A stretch of DNA of 64,000 nt from Lycorma delicatula (GCF_047948215.1 NC_134462.1:116866437-116930436), one strand, 5' to 3'. Counted from the stretch's first letter, positions 1 to 11,509 are shown. Numbers and translations: made by a program. Notes: generated by a model not told the origin, from the letters alone.

Positions 1-406
1 TTACGATCTGGAAGAGCTGACCTCAGACAATTGCACGGAGCATATGTTGAAGGGCAAACCTTAATGGAATGCTATAGCAGGTTTCGCGTCTGAGGTCGTC
101 AGAACAAAGGAAGCAGACACCAGATTCTGGAGCGAACTGTAGATTGAAACAAGAAACTGATGGCTCAGGAAGATTTGAAAGCGTGAATTAAGACCTGTGC
201 TCAGGTGAAAATACGGACCGGTGAGCGAGGGGGTGAAAGACAGCCTCCTGCAGAGTTGTCATTCACCGTGCTTGCATGGATGGGCGGCGGTGTTGATGCA
301 CGGGAATTCTGAATCCCCTGAACTGGAACGCACCTCCCGGGGCTGCGTAATGCTCAACCGCGGGTCAGATCCCAGGAGGAGAGGATCGATGAGATAGGAG
401 GTTTAG
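1..406. repeat. GC-rich, repeat-derived sequence, unclassified
   Basis: This stretch is clearly richer in G and C than the rest of the window and shows no open frame longer than about 60 codons. It directly precedes the C-terminal fragment of a non-LTR retrotransposon. A motif near 390-415 (gaggtttagttggtaggg) resembles 3' tails of R1-type elements that I remember, so this may be the 3' end of another retroelement lying against the next fragment. That classification is inference only. Confidence 0.3.
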
Positions 407-1335
407 TTGGTAGGGCGCAGGTACACAAGACTAGCGAAGACGCGCAGGTGTGTGCTCCTAGGTGTTGTGTCCGCATGCAGGACAGTGTCCTATGCCGCCC
501 TGTGCGTGTTATCGGGTGCACCTCCTATTGATCTAATCGCAAAAAAGAGGGTGGAGAGGGCACAAGGCAAGCCAGAACAAGAGGTTACGGATGCTGTTTA
601 TAATATCTGGCAGGAAAGATGGTCGCAGGAAGGTGTGGGTCGATGGACAAGAACCCACATCCCCAACATCAAGCCATGGTTGTCGAGAAGATTTGGTGAG
701 GTTGATCATCACCTATCGCAGTTTTTACAGGACATGGTTCCTTCAATAACTACCTGCACGAAATAGGCAAGAGAGAAGAGCCAATTTACAACTACTGCAA
801 CGAGATAGATGATGCTGAGCACACCTTTTTTGAGTGCAATAGGCGGGACACACCTAGACATAGTAAGGCACTCACAGGTATAACTCCAGAGACAACAATC
901 GAATACATGCTAAGAAGCGAGTTAAACTGGAATAATTTTGCTAGTTTTGTAAGACAAGTCGTACTACAGAAATACTCCGATGAGAGAAGACAAGGTGTTG
1001 GCTAGAATAGGACTGGGTGGACAGCCTTGCTGGTGTGGTCCAGCATGCTGCGGTGTGTTGGCACTGATGAGCCACCAAGGACTTCATGGGTAACAGTCAG
1101 GTAACAGCATACTGAATACCGAAAAGACCCGGCACCACGTCACGACACACTAGGTATGGCATGGTGTCCAAAAGGGCAAAAATAATAAAGAACTCTCAAA
1201 AAGAGCTAACCGGTAGGCCGACCTGCCATGCCGGTAGGTGGGGAGGCCTATTTGAGTTTGAGTTTAAAGACACTCCGTGGCGTAATACTCTCCTGGGCTC
1301 CCCGGCCCAGGGGAGCTGAGAGAAGGAAAAAAAAA
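407..1335 (+). mobile_element. R1/TRAS-like non-LTR retrotransposon, 3' end (C-terminus plus 3' UTR)
   Basis: The reading frame 407-766 encodes the region after the reverse transcriptase of an R1/TRAS-like LINE, including a VSYAALCVLSGAPPIDL segment and a run of W/R-rich residues. A one-base shift near 735 moves the frame, which then runs on to a stop at 1003-1005. The second part carries the C-terminal CCHC zinc knuckle, but its first Cys is replaced by Tyr (IYNYC, then H and C). After the stop comes a GC-rich 3' UTR with the block gaccggt/gccgacctgcc at about 1207-1245 and a poly-A end at 1327-1335. The element is 5'-truncated: no RT catalytic core or endonuclease remains. It is dead through the frameshift and the lost zinc ligand. 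The same C-terminus and tail recur at 3120-4294, and the tail at 7450-7600 on the other strand. Confidence 0.7.
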
Positions 1336-2447
1336 GCTACACATACGCACCTTAACACTTAACAACATCCTGCAGAATTTGTTAGCGAACCCGACACTCT
1401 GCCCGTAAATGAGGTTCATCCGACTAAAAGATTTCTGTAGCGTTAACGTATTCAAGACTGATATTAATCATAAAAAGTCATAATAATAATAATAAAGTAA
1501 CCGAAAAACATAATTGATGCTTAAACGATGCTACATTATTATAAACAATGCAACCCAATTTGGCCAACATTTCCTTTAAGAACTGCAAGTCCAACAGAAA
1601 AATGTCTTACAATATTTCGCCCTAAGATCTCTTTCTTCAAAAAATTATCCCCTAAGAAATTTCCACCTCGAATTTGTAAATTTTCTCATCGGTTCCAGGC
1701 GGTGGCAATAAAATTTATTACCATTTTAGCGCTTTGGGGCGTGCATAGGATTTTGAATATTTGTTAGCGAGTGATTGAGGCAAGCGGCTATAATCAACTG
1801 ATTCAGGAAAAAGGAATGCGATAAAAGTTTTACGGTTAACGTTTAATTCGATTACAACAGTTATAATTTTATTACATCCTAACACAAATAAAAAACAAAC
1901 GATAAGAATATTAAAAGTGGAAAGTTTATTTTGTTTAATTAAATTATATTACAAATTAAAACGATACTTTTCTTGCGTTTTTATTTTTTTTTTTTTTTAT
2001 AAAAAAATAATAACATAACGTGATTCATTAAATAACAAAAGGCGTTTAATTAAATAATAGGAAACTAAAAGATGAGTGTAATTATGTTACACGGATTTTA
2101 TGATTAAATTAAATATTATTTTAAAGTAATGGTTTTGTTTTTTTATTTGTGCTTTAGTATTTAAATTATTCAGAACAAAATATTGAATAAATGCTATAAT
2201 CGTGGCCTAAATATAAAAAAACCTAATCTAACCGTAATATCTTGTAATTAAAAAAAAATGCATTCCTTAAATATAGTATTCTCATTTAGTACTTAAAAGA
2301 AATTAATTTAACCATCCTAACTCAAATTTCGGAAATTCATTGATGAAAACTTTTTTTGAGAGAAAATTTTCTTTATTAATTTTGTCATTCTAATTAAAAT
2401 ATATACTTTTTTCGTGAATAAAAAACTAATCAGTAGTTAATTTAGCC
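1336..2447. other. AT-rich sequence, no gene seen
   Basis: Very AT-rich sequence with long A and T runs (for example around 1985-2000). The only longer open frame (1528-1767, plus strand) has no recognisable domain and skewed composition, so I do not call it. Confidence 0.5.
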
Positions 2448-2462
2448 AGTATGCTAAGATGT

Positions 2463-2737
2463 CACCCCGGGTTGGTGTATTGATGAACGCGTCTTTCCAA
2501 AATCAGCTGATTTGGAAGTGGAGAGTTCTAGCGTTCAAGTCCTAGTAAAAGCAGTTAATTACTTTTATACGGATTTGAATACTATATCGTAGATACCGCT
2601 GTTCTTTAGTGGTTGGGTTTCAATTAACCACACATCTCAGGAATGGTCGACCTGAGAATGTACAAGACTTCACTTCATTTACAGTCATATATATCATCCT
2701 CTGAAGTAATTTCCCGGAGGCTAAACAGGAACAAGAG
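2463..2737 (+). repeat. tRNA-type SINE with target-site duplication
   Basis: A 275-bp SINE. Its head has a degenerate pol III A box at about 2473-2492 and a B box (GTTCAAGTCC, 2533-2542). The body contains the block ggttgggtttcaattaacca and ends in ggaggctaaacaggaacaag. It is flanked by an imperfect 15-bp direct repeat (2448-2462 and 2738-2752, 12 of 15 identical), as expected after LINE-driven insertion. The same body occurs on the minus strand at 41429-41619 and, degraded, at 6690-6822. Confidence 0.75.
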
Positions 2738-2819
2738 AGTATAGCAAGATGTAAATATACCTTCTAATTGAGTCTAAATAAACAGTTCAAAGTTTAGTTA
2801 GACACTTCATACCCCAGAC

Positions 2820-3110
2820 AATTCTGGAATCCTGAGAAGATGTTCCATAAAGATTTTCGTATTTACTACTCGTTAGCGATTCAGTAGCTGGAAGTAAATC
2901 AATCTGTTTCAGAATATGTTTAAGCTGGACATCATTAATCAACAACTTTCTCCTCTCATCTTAGATAAAGGTCTTCCAATCTCCCAAGGAGTTTTGTGCG
3001 TGATGATGAGAATCTACATTCTGCGTAATTCTCTACAATCTCAAAAGGGTTGGCTCTGGCACCCATGAAATTCAGGTATATTTTAATGACAAATTCGACC
3101 AATAAATTTT
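2820..3110 (-). pseudogene. Decayed coding relic, unidentified
   Basis: On the minus strand a frame of about 60 codons ends at a TGA near 2958 (residues GARANPFEIVENYAECRFSS, then LGRLEDLYLR). A single-base shift carries the reading on for another ~50 codons (ERRKLLINDVQLKHILKQID, then EHLLRIPELSGV and a stop near 2817). The two halves together have the look of a real protein: mixed composition, few low-complexity runs. I do not recognise the family. It lies directly upstream of an R1-like fragment on the opposite strand. It could be an exon of an old gene or another repeat protein; a chance open frame cannot be excluded. Confidence 0.35.
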
Positions 3111-3119
3111 GTAGTAGCA

Positions 3120-4294
3120 GACCAACCACTTCATGAAACAAGCCCCCTAAAATATCTAGGGGTGTTACTGGATAAGAACAGTAAATTTACTAGCCACATC
3201 ATCAACCGCTGCAAGAAGGCGGAAGGTATGATAAAAACATTGAACGCTTTACTAACGTCGCCAAGGGCGTCAAAGAGGAAATTGGTAGTGTCAACAATAA
3301 CATCGTCAGTCTTATACGCAGCACCAGTGTGGGGGACATCCTTACGCATAAAAAGATATTTGACTAGAGTTAACAGCGTACAAAGGAGAGCCCTAATAGG
3401 AGTAGTTTCCGCCTACCGCACGGTATCGTACGAGGCCCTCTGTGTTCTCGCTTCAGTTCGCCAGTCGACCTTCAAGTGGGAGAAAGGCTGGATATAGCTC
3501 ACGGCTCGAGCAGGAGAGACGCTAGAGAAACGTATGGTGACCGAATGGAAGAACAGGTAGCGTGCAAGAGGGGTGGCACAATGGACCAAGCGAAGTATAC
3601 ACGACCTAGACGCGTGGAACAGCCGGAAGTTTGGTAAAGTAAACTTCTACATAGTGCAGATATTAACGGACACGGTAATTTTCAAGATTATCTGCATAAA
3701 ATAGGCAGACGTGTGTCACCGTCATGTATGTTTTGCGAAGACGAGGGCTCTGTTGAACATACAGTCTTCAAACGCCGAAAGTGTGACATACAACGGAATA
3801 GGGCGGGTATCGCACAGTGCACAACAGATACCCTTGTGAACTACATGGTACAAAGCGAGGAACATTGGAGGAGAGTCAACACATATGCCACGGAGGTAAT
3901 CAGAAGTAAAAATCAAGAGGAGCCGGGGCTATTAGTACAGGAACGGGAGGACAGCCCCAGAGGTGAAGGCTGGCATGCTCAGGTGTGCCAGTACCTATGA
4001 TCCTCTGGGGACTCCAGAAGATGGTAGGTACAGTAAAAGAGAAAAAACCCGACTAGATGGTAGGTACAGTAAAAGAGAAAAAACCCGACGCTGTGTTTTG
4101 GGCAGATATGTCCGGACACGGCGTCAAGAAAGGACACAATAAAAACTGTTCAAAAGAGCTGACCGGGGCGAGCCGACCTACCGTGCCGGATATACAGCCG
4201 GTTGGTGGGAAGGGTCGTTAAAGTAACCATACACTCCTCTGAGTGGAGTTATACTAAACAGTCCGGACAAACCTAGAGGAGTAGAGGGAAAAAA
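3120..4294 (+). mobile_element. R1/TRAS-like non-LTR retrotransposon, 5'-truncated copy
   Basis: Reading begins at about 3130 with PLKYLGVLLDKN, the typical segment just after the RT domain of R1/jockey-type LINEs. It continues through LYAAPVWG and VSAYRTVSYEALCVLA to a frameshift near 3450-3500. The sequence 3500-3700 reads on in shifted frames. The last frame (3713-4000) holds an intact C-terminal zinc motif, CMFCEDEGSVEH then KRRKC (C-x2-C...H...C). The stop at 3998-4000 is followed by a 3' UTR with gagctgaccgg and ccgacctaccgtgccgg, and a short A run at 4289-4294. At least two frameshifts kill this copy. The C-terminus and tail relate it to the copy at 407-1335. No target-site duplication was found. 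Confidence 0.75.
4021..4089 (+). repeat. 36-bp tandem duplication in LINE 3' UTR
   Basis: A 36-bp unit starting atggtaggtacagtaaaaga is repeated once: 4021-4056, then 4057-4089 before the sequences diverge. The copies are identical over 33 bases, so the duplication is recent relative to the host element. Confidence 0.9.
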
Positions 4295-6689
4295 GTCTGA
4301 AGATTTGAAGCACTTTTTTTTGTTTGCTCGTTTCGTTTAGTAATTTTTAAACATACCATTCACTTTATCTTTAATGTTTGCTTTATAAGGCTGATGTTCT
4401 GTTGGTTTAGATTACAGGCTTATTGGATCACGTAATCACCCTGATGATCTATTGTTACCCGATTCTTGGTATTTATGCTGTTTGATGAGATCGATTGTAC
4501 CTATGAACTTGTCAGAAGACTCTGTTTTCTATGCGGTAACTCTAAATAAAGCCAAACTGGTGTCGAGTTGAGTTTTTTACTTGATGCCACTTCATCTTCA
4601 TCTACGCTAAGGATATATAAGAGGCTTGTTTAAAATTCCGCGTTCTTGGTTGCGAGGTTTGGTGAAGATTGTTTTACCTAACGATCCATTCAAGGAATCT
4701 GTTTCAAACCTAGTATCTAAACAAAAAGCCTGTCCTGTCTGAGATGGTAATTAAATAAAGCCCATCCCCTAAATTTTTTTAATAAAAAATGAGGCCAAAA
4801 TCCCACAGCTATTCTCAAAATATATCTATCGTGAAAACTAGCGATCATAATCTTAATTCAGTAAAATCGAAGACAAAAGAGCAGAAATTTTAAGAGCACT
4901 TTCTAATAATTATTTTTCAGATTAAAAAATAATCCCAAACTGGAATATTTTACTTTACCTCATTTCAGGAGTGTAAAAAACAATTTCGAAAAGAAGAACT
5001 CTATTTAAAAAATTGTACAACTTTATTGATTTTTAAATTCAAAAATAGGTAAAAAAGTAAACTGACAAAATTGATGTTTAGTACGGATAAAAAAAATATA
5101 TAAATGGAAAAAATTCTCTGACTGTTTTTGAAATAAAGTTTTAAAAGTGATCATCTTGCTGCTTTGTGAAAAATTTATCTTTACTGTTAAATCAAAATTA
5201 TAAGATTCAATTCCTTAAAATACATTCCGTTAAGTTTCTATATTTAATGTCCCCTCCCCCAAATTCTACAGTTTTTTTGCAGGCCAACTTTCCCGTTGTT
5301 TTTTTATATTTTCAACTACGTCAGGAATTGTTTTACTTCTTACTTTGTCAGGGATTAATATTAAATAAAAAACACGAAAGGTCGAACTAATGAGTTTCGG
5401 TTAGGTTCTTGTAATTAAATTTTCAGATTTATCGTTGAACGATTCAGTTTATAATTATTAATTTAATTACGGACGGACAGATAAATAAATAGCTTCAAAT
5501 GTTTAATTTTGAAGAATATCTTAAGTGACGAAACGATTAAGTTATACTTATAAATGGTCGTACGTATACTACTATCTTAAATATCTTATTACTACTATCT
5601 TATTTTCACTTAAAAAATAAGGAACCGCTGGACCGACTTGAGTAATTTTTTAACCGAGTGATTAAAATACTGTAGTTATATACAATTATTTATTGAATAT
5701 TGCAAAAGGTAGGGGTAAATTTATTGGGGTACGCTCATTATCAACGATTTTTATAATACGTCGCTGTCGTATTATTTTACAGCGTCAATTTTTCATTGAT
5801 TTAATCACTGTATGAGATAAGTGTGTAGTTACCTACAATAAATAAATATTTATTGAATATATTGTATATATATATATTAAAAATGAGAAAAATTGTCTAA
5901 TTAAATCTTATTAATAAAATCGGATAAACTTTTCTCAAAATATCGGGCTTTTGTTTCATGTTCTTGTAGTTAAGCAAATGACATACCATTAAAAAGCCAT
6001 ATGTACAAGTACGTATAGTTTACATATTTTTTTCATAAAGAATTAAAACAAAAACGTTCACTTTTCCTCATCGGGTATACATTTATCCGTTATGTCAGCA
6101 TATTAGGTAAATTTGTACCGACTGTTTATCGATTTTTACTGCATTACATATGAATGACAATATACTGTTTTAAAGAAAATATTTGGAAATTATAGCAATT
6201 TACATTTTCATAAAAGAATAGATTTTTGACGTTTACACACTCGACAGATTTTAATAAAACATTTCAACAGACAAGAATAAAATTTTAAACAACATTTTTT
6301 CTTGGAATCTTTTCTTTCTCATTTTGCAAAGCTTTACAAGTGTTCTTTTTTCCTTTCAAAAAAAAAAATTTATTATTTATTAATTAATGATTCGCAGAAT
6401 TTATTTTTTTATTTTTTTATTAACCAGACAGTATTTTTAACAACTTTTTACAATTACGAACAAAAGTTAAAGTAAATTAATTTTAAATCATTTTTGTGTA
6501 AAGATGACTTTTTTAAATGAAGGTTACATTCCAAAGTAATGAAAGAGCTGGTACTTGCAGAAACGGAACGAATTTCAGCTGTACCCGATATATACGCTAT
6601 TATATCTAAATCAAAAATTAAATATTTTTTTATTTTCATTTTATTTTCCTAGTGTGCACGTTGCAATCTGATCAATTAATGAACAATAA
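4295..6689. other. AT-rich sequence, no gene seen
   Basis: Mostly AT-rich. Frames at 5166-5390 (plus) and 6454-6639 (minus) lack recognisable domains. The part 4300-4760 is less AT-rich, but I find no coherent frame or repeat match in it. Confidence 0.5.
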
Positions 6690-6822
6690 GCAACCCTCTC
6701 CCACAACCCAATGAGATGAGAATGACATGTAAATAACGTGTGCTATTGTACAGACTCAGGCCGACATTCGGACACGTACGGTTAATTGAATCCCAATCAC
6801 CAAAGTACCCAGTAATAATTAA
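6690..6822 (-). repeat. Degenerate SINE fragment, same family as 2463-2737
   Basis: On the minus strand this matches the SINE body: ctttggtgattgggattcaa on the minus strand corresponds to ctttagtggttgggtttcaa at about 2602. The rest aligns with many differences. Head and tail are not recognisable, so this is an old partial copy. Confidence 0.5.
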
Positions 6823-6916
6823 ATGTTATATAAAAATATATATTTAATATTTTACGATTTACAACTACTAAAAGCCTATAAATTTGATAGATTCTTATTT
6901 ATTTATAATTAAATAT

Positions 6917-7449
6917 ATAAAAGGGGATGAAAATTTAATAATAGTTGGAAATTGGAATGTAAGCATCGGAAAAGGCAAAGGAAATACTGTGGGGGAATAC
7001 GGGCTGGGCAAAAGGAATAAAAGAGGGGACTGACTTATTGAGTTTTACACGAAGTATAATTCAGTAACTGAGTGTTTGTACCCAGTTTAAAAATCATAAG
7101 AGAAGAATATACATACGCATGGAAAAAGTCTGGTGATACTGCAAGGTATCACATTATATCATGGTTAAATAAACATTTAGAAATCAAATCATCGACTGCA
7201 AAACTTATCCTGAAGCAGAAATTGATAGCGACCATAATTTAGTAATAATGAAATGAAGATTGGGGTTTAAAAACCTGGAAAAAAATCAGATGAATTGGTG
7301 AAATTTAGAGAAGCTTGATAAAGGAGAGGTAAAGAAAAATTTTGAGGACGACATCGCAAGAGGTCTGAGTAAAAACGATAAGGTAGAAAATATAAAAGAA
7401 GAATGGAAGAATGTTAGTAATGAAATTCTTAAATCAGCAGAAGCGAATT
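6917..7449 (+). mobile_element. RTE-like LINE, internal endonuclease-region fragment
   Basis: Clearly homologous at nucleotide level to 22398-22930 of the full-length element at 21578-24871. It covers the second half of the endonuclease (LIIVGNWN, and a D-S-D-H box from gatagcgaccat) and the following linker. It contains several in-frame stops and small indels. Homology ends exactly where the poly-T start of a reversed R1-like element begins (about 7450). The continuation of the RTE-like sequence is not found on the far side of that insertion. The fragment shares the unusual GNWN in place of the catalytic GDWN with the full-length copy. Confidence 0.8.
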
Positions 7450-7604
7450 GTTTTTTTCTTTTCATCGCCCCCTGTTCTGCACATACGGTGGAGCATCTCT
7501 CAGCAAAGGGGATGTCCTTAAAACTCAAACGGCCCTCCCCACCTACCGGCTATGCTTCCGGCAGGGCAGGTCGGGCCGCCGGTTGGACCTTTAATTTTTA
7601 CATT

Positions 7605-7878
7605 TCACATTTCCAGTGAATTTAGGGGATTTGCATTAAAGTTCCCTGCGACTAGAACGCTCTTCCCTCCCCATCTGTGAATCTTCTCTCCGAGCTCATC
7701 CAAAACACGAGTGGAAGTTATCCATATCTCTATACGGTGAGTGATACCATGAAAATACAACATCTCTGACATCAGCCCAAACAAAACCAAAAATCAATAT
7801 AATAATATAAATCAATATAATATTCAGTGACCTATCCTCCTGGCCAATTCCCATGTGACGTCCAGTGAACGCCTGCAT
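7605..7878 (-). pseudogene. ORF2 endonuclease remnant of the R1-like element
   Basis: The stop of ORF1 (TAG, 7879-7881) is immediately followed by an ATG (7876-7878), giving the tight ORF1/ORF2 junction usual for R1-type elements. The first ~60 codons read FGFVWADVRDVVFSWYHSP. A frameshift then leads to LDELGEKIHRWGGKSVLVAG and NFNA. This is the middle of an APE-type endonuclease, where families usually have GDFNA; here the Asp is Asn. The N-terminal catalytic part and everything after NFNA are deleted. It cannot encode an active nuclease. Confidence 0.65.
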
Positions 7879-9429
7879 CTATTGCCACTGATCTCCATAA
7901 CTTTCATTGATGGTCTCTGCAATAAACCGCTCTGTAGCCTCCTTACCATGTAAACAACATGAAGTTGAGTTTTCACACTGGTCATGCCAGTGGCCCGACT
8001 TCCCACAATTAAAGCACAGTTTTGTTCTGTCTATAACTCTTTGGGGTTTGGGACAAATGCATCAAACTCCAACATCTGTAGCATCTTTCTATTGATTCTC
8101 TGATGGTCGCTTGACAGTGTACCCGTCTTACCCTCACTCCTTGGCCGGTAAGTTTCTTCGCCGCCCTATAGCTGGTTATTGTTACAACATTTTTCGTGAC
8201 ACCGAACGCTGGCCTAACCGCTGAGATTTTAAAACCATCCTCGCGGCCTATGACCTGCACCACTGCGTTTGATACTTCTTGCGCAGTACTATCTATATCG
8301 ATATCCTTCAAATGTACCACTACTTGTGGTACATTACACTGTACACTGTCCTCCAAGTACTTTTCGACATTAGGTCCATCTGAAGGTCAGCCGCTTCATT
8401 ACGGAGGACCATTCTAAATTCCTCCGCTTTTTCCAAACCTTTCACTCTAATACGCAATTCGTCATTATTTACTTTACGTAGAGACAGCACCTCTCCAACT
8501 TCCTCTCTATTTATGGTTTGTTCAACGTTTTGAATAGGTCTGCATACGTCTTCCCGACTGCCTTGACAACTACGGTTCTACTGTCTGGGACAGCCGGCGT
8601 CGTTCTCTTAATTCGAGGTCGTAATTGGACCTACTGCTTGGTGTCTGTCGCTAGGAACGTCCCCTTGACTTGGATACTTTGTCTGTATAAGTACATTAGT
8701 ATCTTCCTTATATAGGTGCCCATTTTGTCACCTGACAAAACAAACACCGACTTTGGTGAACTCTCCTTAATCTTCCTGAGTGACCTCAATATCAAATTCA
8801 ATGACTTAACTTCCCATTCCGTCGAATCATAGAAAATTGTACATCTGCTTCGCTGAACAGACTCGACTCCTCCGCTCATCATTGTAGAAACATCCTTTGC
8901 AATGTCCCACGGTTTAATATCCAATCTTCTTTGACGGTCGTCTCCCGGTCTTTTATCAGCCAATTCCCAAGGTAACACGTATCTTTTTCCTGCTGCGACT
9001 AGTCACTAATCTGTGTGACATTCTGCATGCCTCAGCCGGCCAATTCATTCTGCTTACACTAATGAATTCTTCATCTGATATTTCTTCTGACAAAGTATTG
9101 CTCATATCCCTCCTTCTGGAAATGTCCGTTTGCGTCGCCTGCGTAATTAACGTCAATGCCGGTGATCTCTCTGTCAGTGCCTTCAAAGCATGAAAAACGG
9201 TTGTCAACTCCTTCTCATGTGTCCAAATATATTTCGACGAGCCAGCGCCATAATTCTGCTTCAGACTACGAATTAACTGACCCAATTGCTTCGTCAGGTC
9301 TTCTATCGTTCCCGGAAGAGGATCTTCCTCTTCTGAAAATTGCCGCGTACGCTTAGTACCCTTCACGTCCACCTTCTTTGATTTGGGCATCGTCTTCTGT
9401 TTAGATGCACCTACCTCCATTTCCTCCAC
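7879..9429 (-). pseudogene. ORF1 (Gag-like, zinc knuckles) of the R1-like element
   Basis: The start ATG at 9427-9429 opens a 157-codon frame (MEEMEVGASKQKTMPKSKKV). The N-terminal third is charged, with lysine-rich and acidic stretches. A frameshift near 8960-8975 moves to a second frame ending near 8631, and further shifts lead to the frame 8009-8356 (VVVHLKDIDIDSTAQEV), which is the usual Gag/RRM-like part. CCHC knuckles follow: CYRCW, then CFNCGKSGHWHDQC at about 8008-7970. Such ORF1 proteins bind the element RNA. At least three frameshifts make this a pseudogene. Length when read across the shifts, about 510 codons, fits R1-type ORF1. Confidence 0.65.
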
Positions 9430-9489
9430 CTGGGATGACGAGGTACGCTTCTCAATTTTTCAAAACCAAGATATAACACGCACAATCAC

Positions 9490-10345
9490 AACAAGAAAGG
9501 TGAACACTTTATCACGATAGACACTCCGTAGAAAACACAGATACCGCGTCACACAAGACCACATCAACAAAACAATCGTACACATGGTTAAAGGACAGCC
9601 AGCTCTTCCCCGAAACAGAGGGACTCCTACTTGCCACCCAAACCAAGTCACAACAACCCGAAATTACAATAAGTACATAATCAGCGACCCATCCGTCACA
9701 AATGATACGTGCAGGAGAAACCGCACGTCATCAATAAAAAGAAACAGCAGAACACATCACAGGTGGATGGATGCACAGCTCTAGAGGTAACGACTAAGCA
9801 GCGGTACACAACGCAGCAGCTAAAGTAATACATCAAACACTAGTCGAAGCATACAAACTTATCGAAAACACAGATCTATACTATAATTACATATATCCAA
9901 AAACAACTTCATCCGTATTCAAAAATACTAAATACAAACTGTACTGGGATGTAAACGTTCATACGGATAAAACAATCTCCGCCAATAGACTGGACATCTT
10001 CCAATACCAAAAAGAAAAAATTACCTACCACCTAACCGACACTGCCAACGACACAAACATCCAAACCAAATACACCGATCTAGCGATAGAAATAAAAAGG
10101 CTCTGGAAACAAGAAAAAGTCATCATCCTTGCCATTATGTCAGTCCCGAGCCTCAGACCACATCTAGTACAGTCAGAATTCAACCGACATAAAGAGAGAC
10201 TTTCAGAAATCAGTAGTACTCAAAACATGCAACACTATCATATTTCTTTGATACAGAATCGTAACAGTATTTGTACAGACTTGGCATAGCCCGTCAGTGC
10301 AGATTAAGACCGCAATTATGCGAAAGAAAAGAAAAATAATAAAAA
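9490..10345 (+). mobile_element. R2/R4(Dong)-like LINE C-terminus: zinc finger and restriction-like endonuclease
   Basis: From about 9580 the plus strand reads, with frame changes, WLKDSQLFPETEGLLLA, then NYNKYIISDPSVTNDTC, then AEHITGG. From 9797 to the stop at 10287-10289 the frame is open: KLYWDVNVHTDKTISANRLD, then TYHLTDTANDTNIQTKYTDL and AIEIKRLWKQEKV. The order Cys/His knuckle, then a PD...D...K-x2-Y type domain is that of the restriction-like endonuclease at the C-terminus of R2/R4-clade elements, which nicks the target DNA. Here the PD motif reads LD and the Cys/His motif is damaged, so it is inactive. The RT domain is absent. The assignment rests on motif memory; the clade could differ. 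Confidence 0.55.
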
Positions 10346-11505
10346 ACAACTTCACAGAAATACAATAAAGTTTTCCTTGAAAACAAATTACTTAATTTTA
10401 AAAGCTAAATATTTTTAACTGACACTGTATATCTCTTCGAAACAGTAGTACTATTAGTATAAACTAAACTAAAATAAAGTACAGTGAAGAGAATCATAAC
10501 TTTCCTTCGCTGAGAAAGTTATTTTGTTGTCGACGATGAAGATAATAACGTTAATAGATTATTTCTTAATGAAATATTTCAATTTTATATTAAAAATGTA
10601 CATATAATGAAACAAAAGGAAGCAACAAACAAAGACTGCTTAAAAACAAGAAGAGACATTGCTTTATTATGTATGTTCCCGGCAAAAAAAAGAAACATTA
10701 CAAATTGGCCTTTTATAAAAAAATTTGATGTGGGCATTACATGACTTCATTGTACGCCTATTAAATTACATAGATACATTTGTTTTTTAATGTGAAGAAT
10801 AAAAATATTAAGAAAAGATGATAAATATAAAGAGGAAGAAAATGTTAAAACTAAAGAAAGAATAAAAATATTAAAAGAGGATGATGAATATAGAGAGAAA
10901 ATTTATAAACTAGAGAAAATGTTCACAAATTAAGACAAGAAGAACTATATCAACCAAAGAGCTATTAAATGATTGGCAACAAAAAACAAACTAAATGATG
11001 ATCAACTCCGACTTAGGGAGTATATTGTCTGACAATATCAGAGGAGTAAGAACAAAAACATAAGAATTTTGTGCAACCTATTAAAGATGGAGCAAGTTTG
11101 ACTCAGTACATATGTTATTCTTGTGAGGGTCTATTATTCAGACATTCTGTAATTAACTTTAATGCAAATAAAATTAAATAGAAATTCCAGAATAATTAAA
11201 TAAAATTAAACTAAAAATCCAAAAATAATACGATTCTAGATTATAATTTTCAATTAACATTAAATAATCAGATGTCTCACCATATCTATTACATATACAC
11301 ATTTTTAAAATACATAAAATTTTTATTTCATTAATAATTTCGGATTTTTGTTTTTTTATTGTTATTATAGAATTATTTATTGGAAAACATGTTTTACAAT
11401 CACGGGTTAATAATTATTAATAAATGAATATAATTAATTTTTTTTAAATTTTAAAAAAAATGGGAGATGAAGTTTGATTCGAACCGATGTGCCTTCTCCT
11501 TGTAA
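10346..11505. other. AT-rich sequence, no gene seen
   Basis: AT-rich and purine-rich stretches (10800-10960). No frame with a recognisable domain. Confidence 0.5.
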
Positions 11506-11509
11506 GATT

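Larger units (their letters stand above)
7450..9480 (-). mobile_element. R1-like non-LTR retrotransposon, internally deleted
   Basis: Reading 3' to 5' on the plus strand: poly-T (minus-strand poly-A) at 7451-7457, a 3' UTR at about 7458-7600 sharing the gggcccgacctgcc/ggtaggtggggagg block with the copies at 1200 and 4150, a short endonuclease remnant at 7605-7878, and a long Gag-like ORF1 at 7879-9429. The whole reverse transcriptase and the rest of ORF2 are missing; the endonuclease piece is joined straight to the 3' UTR. The 5' boundary is uncertain and lies between 9430 and about 9490, where an oppositely oriented LINE fragment begins. The element sits against a truncated RTE-like fragment at its 3' end, so it probably inserted there. 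Confidence 0.75.

Noticed and set aside
1264..1455. Minus-strand open frame of 63 codons.
   Set aside because: It spans the GC-rich 3' UTR and poly-A of a LINE copy.
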